A stretch of DNA of 64,000 nt from Gordonia soli NBRC 108243. Its GTDB lineage: Bacteria > Actinomycetota > Actinomycetes > Mycobacteriales > Mycobacteriaceae. Shown piece by piece: positions 59,079 through 64,000 of this stretch. A program made the position numbers and the translations under genes. The notes beneath the pieces are model-generated. The model ran no database searches, had not been told where the DNA came from, and saw nothing but the letters and a program-made list of their open reading frames with translations. The stretch's first letter is position 1, and the number at the start of each line of letters is the position of its first letter. Where the stretch lies: the NCBI RefSeq assembly GCF_000334455.1, contig NZ_BANX01000014.1:1-64000 (forward strand). Direction: 5' to 3'.

Positions 59079-59348
59079 ATGTCCGACAAGACAACCGAGC
59101 CGGATTCATCCGGCGACGAATCAGCACCTGAGACCCACCTCGCAGTCGGGACGACCGTCGTGGTCGACATGACAGAGGGGCCGTCGGTACGAGGCGTGAT
59201 CGTCGACGACTACGGCGACCTCGCCGGCGCCCAGGCCACCATCGACGGTCGCGATGTGCGATCTCGACGCTGGGCGATCACGCTCGACGACGGCCGGATC
59301 ACCTTCCGCGACTCCGACGAGCTCGCCCCATCTCCCGCATCCGAATGA
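59079..59348 (+). CDS. Small conserved protein of unknown function
   Basis: The 89-residue protein has a disordered acidic start and a core with LAVGTTVVVDMTEGPSVRGVIVDDYGDLAGAQATI and RRWAITLDDGRITFRDSDEL. The pattern suggests a small SH3-like barrel, but I cannot name it. CAGGAG six bases before the ATG supports the start. It lies alone between TetR and lipase genes. Confidence 0.65.
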   Translation: MSDKTTEPDSSGDESAPETHLAVGTTVVVDMTEGPSVRGVIVDDYGDLAGAQATIDGRDVRSRRWAITLDDGRITFRDSDELAPSPASE

Positions 59349-59492
59349 CTGCGCCGCAGTAACTCTCGAACGTTGTATGCCGACGGGGCCGCCCGATCGG
59401 ACTCTCCGACGGCATCCGGGGTCCTGAGCACTCGGACGGTCGCGCTGTTCACGACGGCACACCGACCGTTGTCAATCTGAGACTGATGCGTC

Positions 59493-59498
59493 TAACAT
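59493..59498 (+). promoter_or_regulatory. -10 element of the leaderless lipase transcript
   Basis: TAACAT lies seven bases before GTG 59506, the spacing of a -10 box to the start. The wider GTCTAACATC is shared with the WhiB region. Confidence 0.5.
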
Positions 59499-59505
59499 CA
59501 TCCGC

Positions 59506-60933
59506 GTGATGAGACCCACGCCACAGCGCGCTCGTACGTCGACCATCGTTCGCAGAGCTCTGACGGCGACACTCACCATGGGCATCCTGTGCGGCGGCAA
59601 CGCCGTGGCGGGGCCGGTCGTGGCGGCGGCGCCGCCGAGCCCACCACGAGACGCGTTCTACGATCATCCCGCCGACCTCGCGACACTCGCGCCGGGATCG
59701 ATCATCCGCACACGCAAGATCACGGCTCGGTCGCTGCAACTGCTGCCCATCAACGTCGACGCCTGGCAACTGCTCTACCGGACCTCGGGCGCCGACAAGC
59801 AGCCCGATGCCACCGTCACGACCGTGCTCGTCCCTCGGGGCAAGCGCCCGACCAAACTGCTCTCCTACCAGGCCGCCACCGACTCGACTCTGCGCCAATG
59901 CAACCCGTCGTACAGCCTGCGGACCGGACTGCCGGTATCCTTCTCGACGCGCCCGGGCCCGCTGACCTTCGCACTGCCCGGCGCCGAGGTGCTCCTCGCC
60001 TCCGCGGGTCTGGCGCAGGGATGGGCGGTCGCCCTCCCCGATCACGGCGGTACGTCAGCTCGGTTCCTCACGCCGCGTCAGCCCGGCTACGCCACACTCG
60101 ACGGCATCCGCGCAGTCCAGAACTTCAGCCCGATGCGTATGTCGGCGAAGACCCCCGTCGGACTGTGGGGCTACTCCGGCGGTGCGATCGCCAGCAGCTG
60201 GGCGATCGAGGAGAAGCAGAGCTACGCACCCGAGCTCACCATCACAGGCGCGGCCTTCGGCGCGCCGGAGCGTGACCTCACGGCGTCACTGCGATCGGTC
60301 AACGGCGCACTGCTCGGCGGTCTCATCCCCATCGCGCTCGACGGGATCAGCAAGGACTCGCCGGGGTTCCGTACGGCCATCCGTCGCTATCTGACCCCGC
60401 AGGGGCGAGCAGTGCTGGCCGAGACCGGCAATCAGTGCATCGGCCAGAACGCGCTGCTGAATCTCTGGTTCGACTACCGCCGCTACCTCACCAAGCCACT
60501 GAACGTCGTACTGGCCGATCCGGTGATCAAGCGCGAGATCGCCGCACGCTCGATCACCGGCCGATCGACGTCGGTACCGACCTACATCTACAACGGGGTG
60601 AACGAAGAGGTCGCTCCCATCAGCGGCACCGACAAGCTGGTCCGCTCGTACTGTGCCGGCGGCGCTCCGGTGACCTACCGCCGGGAACTGCTCCCGCCCA
60701 ACATCCCTCAGCAGATCTTCTCCACACACGGAACCGTGGCGATCACCGGTGCACCGGGTGCGTTCGCCTGGCTCAAGAGCCGGATGAACTCCGGCGGCGC
60801 ACCGGCTCGCAGCGGCTGCGACGTCTCCACCGTCCCCGCCACCCTGACCAACGCAGGTGCCCTCGGCGAACTCGGTCCGTCGTTCATCGTCAATCCACTC
60901 GCGACGATGCTCGGGCTGCCCATCGGGAGCTGA
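59506..60933 (+). CDS. Secreted lipase (LIP family)
   Basis: The 475-residue protein has a signal peptide (RRALTATLTMGILCGGNAVAGPVVAAA, cleavage near 40). The alpha/beta-hydrolase core includes VALPDHGGTSARFL and GLWGYSGGAIASSWAIEE with the GYSGG nucleophile Ser near residue 225. THGTVAITGAP near the end gives the His. It resembles secreted lipases of the LIP family that cut triacylglycerols or other esters outside the cell. GTG 59506 seems leaderless (TAACAT seven bases before); ATG 59509 is the next codon. It may supply fatty acids to the beta-oxidation genes further right. Confidence 0.88.
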   Translation: MMRPTPQRARTSTIVRRALTATLTMGILCGGNAVAGPVVAAAPPSPPRDAFYDHPADLATLAPGSIIRTRKITARSLQLLPINVDAWQLLYRTSGADKQPDATVTTVLVPRGKRPTKLLSYQAATDSTLRQCNPSYSLRTGLPVSFSTRPGPLTFALPGAEVLLASAGLAQGWAVALPDHGGTSARFLTPRQPGYATLDGIRAVQNFSPMRMSAKTPVGLWGYSGGAIASSWAIEEKQSYAPELTITGAAFGAPERDLTASLRSVNGALLGGLIPIALDGISKDSPGFRTAIRRYLTPQGRAVLAETGNQCIGQNALLNLWFDYRRYLTKPLNVVLADPVIKREIAARSITGRSTSVPTYIYNGVNEEVAPISGTDKLVRSYCAGGAPVTYRRELLPPNIPQQIFSTHGTVAITGAPGAFAWLKSRMNSGGAPARSGCDVSTVPATLTNAGALGELGPSFIVNPLATMLGLPIGS

Positions 60934-60940
60934 GTCACCG

Positions 60941-60984
60941 GCACCGCGAGGCCGGGTCGATCTCAGGTCCCGGCGTCGCGGTGC
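60941..60984. terminator. Terminator between the lipase and SRPBCC genes
   Basis: GCACCGCGA (60941-60949) pairs with TCGCGGTGC (60976-60984), and GCCGGG with CCCGGC inside; one mismatch separates the two parts, and the loop has 12 bases. It lies between convergent stops. Confidence 0.8.
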
Positions 60985-60997
60985 ATGCGCGACCGAC

Positions 60998-61459
60998 TCA
61001 GGCGGTCAGATCGCGGAGTTGCTTCCGCAACGTCGCATCCGTGTGCCTGATCGCCTGTCCCACCACGGGTTCGATGATCGTTGCCAATGCTCGTCCGGCC
61101 AGCCCGCCCGGCAGCGCATAGCTGAACTGCACGGTCAATTCGGTGCCGTCGGCATCGGTGTCTGCGAAGGTCCACGTCGAGTCGGTGCTGAGGCCATCAA
61201 CCGACGTCAGGCGGATTCGCTCGCCCTCGATCCACTCGGTGATCTCTACCGTCGACGCGACGGATGTCGGCCCGATGACCATACGAGCGTCGAAGCGCGC
61301 GCCCAGACCTCGGGTGTGGTCGGTGACGGGCTCGAACTCGCGCAGCGCATAGAACCAGTTCGGAATCGTCCGATGATCGGTGACGTAGTCGAATGCCTGC
61401 GCCCGATCGATCGGCGAGTGTCCGGTGTGGTGGAGCACCCGGGGCTTCCGGCCTGCCAT
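60998..61459 (-). CDS. SRPBCC (polyketide cyclase-like) protein
   Basis: The 153-residue protein has the SRPBCC start VLHHTGHSPIDRAQAFDYVTDHRTIPNWFYALREF and a later VEITEWIEGERIRLTSVDG. AGAGGA seven bases before the ATG at 61459 is good. It is the last gene of the minus-strand unit with SDR, CoA transferase and acyl-CoA dehydrogenase; it may bind a hydrophobic intermediate. Confidence 0.86.
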   Translation of the reverse strand: MAGRKPRVLHHTGHSPIDRAQAFDYVTDHRTIPNWFYALREFEPVTDHTRGLGARFDARMVIGPTSVASTVEITEWIEGERIRLTSVDGLSTDSTWTFADTDADGTELTVQFSYALPGGLAGRALATIIEPVVGQAIRHTDATLRKQLRDLTA

Positions 61460-61543
61460 GTGTGAATCCTCTGGTGTCGACAACGGGATCCGAGACCTGC
61501 CCGACTGAAGTCGCCGGACGGCTCGATGTACGGGAAAGTGTCC

Positions 61544-62395
61544 TCAGCGGTCGTCGGCTGCCGTTTCGCCCCGACTCGCGATCCGTTCGTGATAGTTGGC
61601 CCGTCGCACCGGATCGGCATGAGCGAAAGCAGAACTCAGACCGGCGCGTTCCTCGATGGCCAACCGCGTACGACGGGGCAGGAACGACAATGCCGTGATC
61701 GCCACACCCGCGCGGCGCGGTACCGCGATCACCCCTCCGCGCGCGGAGGCCACGGCTTCCACCATCGCATCGGCGACGTGAGCGGGGCGTCCCGCGACGA
61801 GTGCTGCGATCAGCCGCGGGTAATTGGCCCCGGCCGAGAGCTCGGTGTCGATCATGCCCGGTAACACCGCCGTGACGGTGACCCCTGTGCCGCGCAATTC
61901 GAGGTCGAGGACCTCGGTGAACCGGGTGACCGCGGTCTTGGTCGCGCCGTATGTCGCCAGTGCGGGTATCGCGAACTCCCCCGCGAGCGAAGCGACGTTG
62001 ATGATGTGACCGCCGGCCCGCGGCACCATGACCTCGAGCGCCAGGCGGCTGCCGGTGATCACCGCCGACAGGTTCACATCGAGCATCCGTCGCGTCATCG
62101 ACTCCGTCTCGTCGACGAAATACCCGGTCGGCATGATGCCCGCGTTGTTGATCACGACGTCGGGTTGTCCTGCGGCGCCGAGGAATGCTCGAAAGGAGTC
62201 GACGTCGGTGACGTCGAGATCCACCCCGAGCGCCCGGTCGCCGATCTCCGCCGCCGTGGCAGCCGCGAGTCCTGGTTCGACATCACCGATGACCACCGTC
62301 GCACCGCGCCGATGGAATGCCTCGGCGGTCGCACGGCCGATACCGCGACCGCCACCGGTGATGGCAACGGTGAGTCCGTCGATGGGGCGTTGCAT
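61544..62395 (-). CDS. Short-chain dehydrogenase
   Basis: The 283-residue SDR has AITGGGRGIGRATAEAF, DLDVTDVDSF, NNAGIMPTGYF, the Ser in INVASLAGEF and YGATK. It ends with an extra 35 residues (RLAIEERAGLSSAFAHADP). GAGGAAGAAG before the ATG supports the start. It follows the CoA transferase by 32 bases, so it is probably part of the same route, for example hydroxyacyl-CoA oxidation. Confidence 0.9.
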   Translation of the reverse strand: MQRPIDGLTVAITGGGRGIGRATAEAFHRRGATVVIGDVEPGLAAATAAEIGDRALGVDLDVTDVDSFRAFLGAAGQPDVVINNAGIMPTGYFVDETESMTRRMLDVNLSAVITGSRLALEVMVPRAGGHIINVASLAGEFAIPALATYGATKTAVTRFTEVLDLELRGTGVTVTAVLPGMIDTELSAGANYPRLIAALVAGRPAHVADAMVEAVASARGGVIAVPRRAGVAITALSFLPRRTRLAIEERAGLSSAFAHADPVRRANYHERIASRGETAADDR

Positions 62396-62427
62396 GAGCT
62401 TCTTCCTCGGGTCGGAGTTGCACCGGG

Positions 62428-63567
62428 TCAGGCGATGGCCCCGGTGGCACGCAGAGAACTGATGGCGTCCTTGTCGTATCCGAGTGCGGCCAAGACACTT
62501 TCGGTGTCGGCTCCCGGCGTGGAGCCCGGCGTCGGATCGGCCGCGGGAGTACGACTGAATCGAGGCGCCGGAGCCGGCTGCTCGATGTCACCCACGCGCA
62601 CGAAGCTGCCGCGCATCGCATTGTGCGGGTGTTCGGCGGCCTCCCATGGTGAGAGCACCGGCGTGACACACGCGTCGGAGTGATGGAACAGCTCTGTCCA
62701 CTCATCGCGTGGGCGCGTCGAGAACACCTCGGCGAGGCGCTCTCTCAACTTCTCGGCATTGTCGAGGTCGTATTGGAACGGCAGATCCGGCTCGTCGGCG
62801 AGACCGAGGATCTCGAGCATCTGGGCATAGAACTGTGGCTCGACACATCCGACCGCGACGAAACGTCCGTCCGAACACTCGTAGGTGTCGTAGAACGCGC
62901 CGCCGGTGTCCAGCAGGTTCTCGCCACGCTCGCCGTCCCACACGCCCGAAGCATGCATGGCATGGAGGAACGCGGTGATGAGTGCGGCCCCCTCGACCAT
63001 CGACGCATCCACGACCTGTCCGGTGCCGGAGACGCTGCGCTCGTGAACCGCAGCGAGGATGCCCATGACGAGCAGGAGTCCACCTCCGCCGAAATCACCG
63101 AGCAGGTTGACCGGGGGCAACGGGCGTTCGCCTGCCCGCCCGATCGTGTGCAACGCCCCCGACAAGGCGATGTAGTTGATGTCGTGTCCAGCGCGATGTG
63201 CGAGAGGCCCGGTCTGCCCCCACCCGGTGATGCGGCCGTAGATGAGTCGCTCGTTGCGCAGTGCACACTCGTCGGGGCCGATGCCGAGCCGCTCCGCCAC
63301 ACCGGGACGGAAGCCTTCGATCAGGATGTCGGCCGTTTCCACCAGACGGAGCACGACATCGCGGCCCTCGGCCGATTTGAGGTCCACCGAGATGGAGGTG
63401 CGGCCGCGGTCGAGGACGCCGGTCGGGGCCAACAGACCGCCGGCATCGTCGGCTCGATCGACCCGGATCACCTCGGCGCCCAGGTCAGCGAGGATCATCG
63501 CCGCGAACGGCCCCGGTGCGAGACTGGCGATCTCGACGACACGCAAACCTTCCAGGGGGCCGCTCAT
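62428..63567 (-). CDS. CaiB/BaiF CoA-transferase family protein, alpha-methylacyl-CoA racemase-like
   Basis: The 379-residue protein has the family III CoA-transferase start LRVVEIASLAPGPFAAMILADLGAEVIRVDR, the Asp in GHDINYIALSGALH (His126 and Asp-type pair of racemases), and GDFGGGGLLLVMGILAAVHER. In alpha-methylacyl-CoA racemase (Mcr), the His-Asp pair reverses branched acyl-CoA stereochemistry; HDINY supports that type. The ATG overlaps the stop of the acyl-CoA dehydrogenase (ATGA). Its place between dehydrogenases fits branched-chain or steroid side-chain breakdown. Confidence 0.9.
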   Translation of the reverse strand: MSGPLEGLRVVEIASLAPGPFAAMILADLGAEVIRVDRADDAGGLLAPTGVLDRGRTSISVDLKSAEGRDVVLRLVETADILIEGFRPGVAERLGIGPDECALRNERLIYGRITGWGQTGPLAHRAGHDINYIALSGALHTIGRAGERPLPPVNLLGDFGGGGLLLVMGILAAVHERSVSGTGQVVDASMVEGAALITAFLHAMHASGVWDGERGENLLDTGGAFYDTYECSDGRFVAVGCVEPQFYAQMLEILGLADEPDLPFQYDLDNAEKLRERLAEVFSTRPRDEWTELFHHSDACVTPVLSPWEAAEHPHNAMRGSFVRVGDIEQPAPAPRFSRTPAADPTPGSTPGADTESVLAALGYDKDAISSLRATGAIA

Positions 63568-64000
63568 GCGGCATCCCTGGGCAGCCCCAGCATGCGCTCC
63601 CCGATCACGTTGAGCTGGACCTCGGTGGTGCCGCCGTAGATCGTGGTGGCTCGACCAGAGATGAGTTGGTCCATCGCCTTGTCGCTCGGTTGTCCGGCGA
63701 CCGACACCGCGCCCGCGACGCCCAGCTCAGCGACGATGAACTCCGAGATCGATTGTCCGAGTCCCATTCCGAGCAGTTTGCCGACACTCGACGTCGTACT
63801 GACGTCACTGCCCGACAACTGTTTGAGCACCACCCGGGCCCCGATCACGTCGATCGCCCGACTCTCGGCGATCAGCTCACCGACGGTCGCCGTCGCCAGC
63901 GGGGAGAGGTCGCGACCGGTGACGAAGGTCAGCAGGTCGCGGTCGGTGGCGTAGGCCTCCATCTTCTGACTCAACGCGACCCGCTCCCCGGCAAGCGTGG
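63564..64000 (-). CDS. Acyl-CoA dehydrogenase, C-terminal part, cut by the right edge
   Basis: The frame is open to the window end and encodes TLAGERVALSQKMEAY, then LGMGLGQSISEFIVAELGV and the end GRATTIYGGTTEVQLNVIGERMLGLPRDAA, the usual acyl-CoA dehydrogenase tail with the FAD-contacting TTEVQLNVI. The catalytic base and FAD core lie mostly outside the window. It heads the minus-strand operon seen here. Confidence 0.88.
   Translation of the reverse strand, partial: TLAGERVALSQKMEAYATDRDLLTFVTGRDLSPLATATVGELIAESRAIDVIGARVVLKQLSGSDVSTTSSVGKLLGMGLGQSISEFIVAELGVAGAVSVAGQPSDKAMDQLISGRATTIYGGTTEVQLNVIGERMLGLPRDAA

Noticed and set aside
1..64000. tRNA, rRNA, prophage or IS elements
   Set aside because: I saw no cloverleaf with T-loop consensus, no integrase or transposase frame; a tRNAscan and ISfinder search would be decisive.

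Overview
The window is high-GC actinobacterial DNA, most likely a Gordonia or a close relative in the Mycobacteriales (inference). Evidence: a complete yrbE/mce lipid-importer operon, a 7Fe-ferredoxin/FNR fusion (FprB type), WhiB and many TetR regulators, a 13E12-type DUF222/HNH relic, leaderless GTG/ATG starts, and a gene block that, from memory, matches the Mycobacterium tuberculosis Rv0944-Rv0952 neighbourhood (Fpg-like, SDR, pgi, chorismate mutase, uvrD1, M23 peptidase, sucC, sucD). No rRNA, tRNA, CRISPR array, IS element or prophage was recognised.

Region 1 (1-9.4 kb) is catabolic. On the minus strand lie a cut acetaldehyde dehydrogenase and a 2-hydroxypentadienoate hydratase, the end of a meta-cleavage pathway. 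A divergent TetR with a 24-bp near-palindrome in front of it follows. Next come a second TetR divergent from fprB, an aldehyde dehydrogenase, an enoyl-CoA hydratase, and two Mce-associated membrane proteins.

Region 2 (9.6-21.5 kb) is a full mce operon on the minus strand (yrbEA, yrbEB, mceA to mceF; overlapping or nearly adjacent genes), divergent from an amidohydrolase plus a CaiB/BaiF-like protein. A palindrome, GAGAATGCCATTCTC, lies between the TetR and fprB and recurs with 13/15 identity in the mce promoter region. This suggests one TetR regulon joining import and breakdown of an unknown lipid-like substrate.

Region 3 (21.6-34.6 kb) is mixed: a DUF5336-type membrane protein, TetR and nitroreductase; a 21-bp repeat array; a lipoprotein; the metQ-metN-metI methionine transporter; a frameshifted membrane-protein gene; Nudix and AccD3-like genes; SRPBCC, cold-shock-like and DUF2716-like genes; a decayed DUF222/HNH gene; and an RDD protein coupled to a protein built of nine-residue repeats.

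Region 4 (34.7-53.8 kb) is the conserved core block: sucCD with a 19-bp-stem terminator, an M23 peptidase with a Crp/GlxR-like site, an XRE regulator divergent from an M24 aminopeptidase, a 480-bp gap holding three copies of a 75-bp element with inverted ends, pcrA/uvrD1, a secreted protein with a possibly inactivated nuclease-like tail, a GT-C-like membrane protein, chorismate mutase, sulfatase, pgi, SDR, an Fpg/Nei glycosylase and CysQ.

Region 5 (53.9-64 kb) holds cobF, SDRs, a nitroreductase, a WhiB coupled to a small membrane protein, a TetR with an operator-like repeat in its promoter, a secreted lipase, and a minus-strand operon (acyl-CoA dehydrogenase, CoA transferase/racemase, SDR, SRPBCC) running off the right edge.
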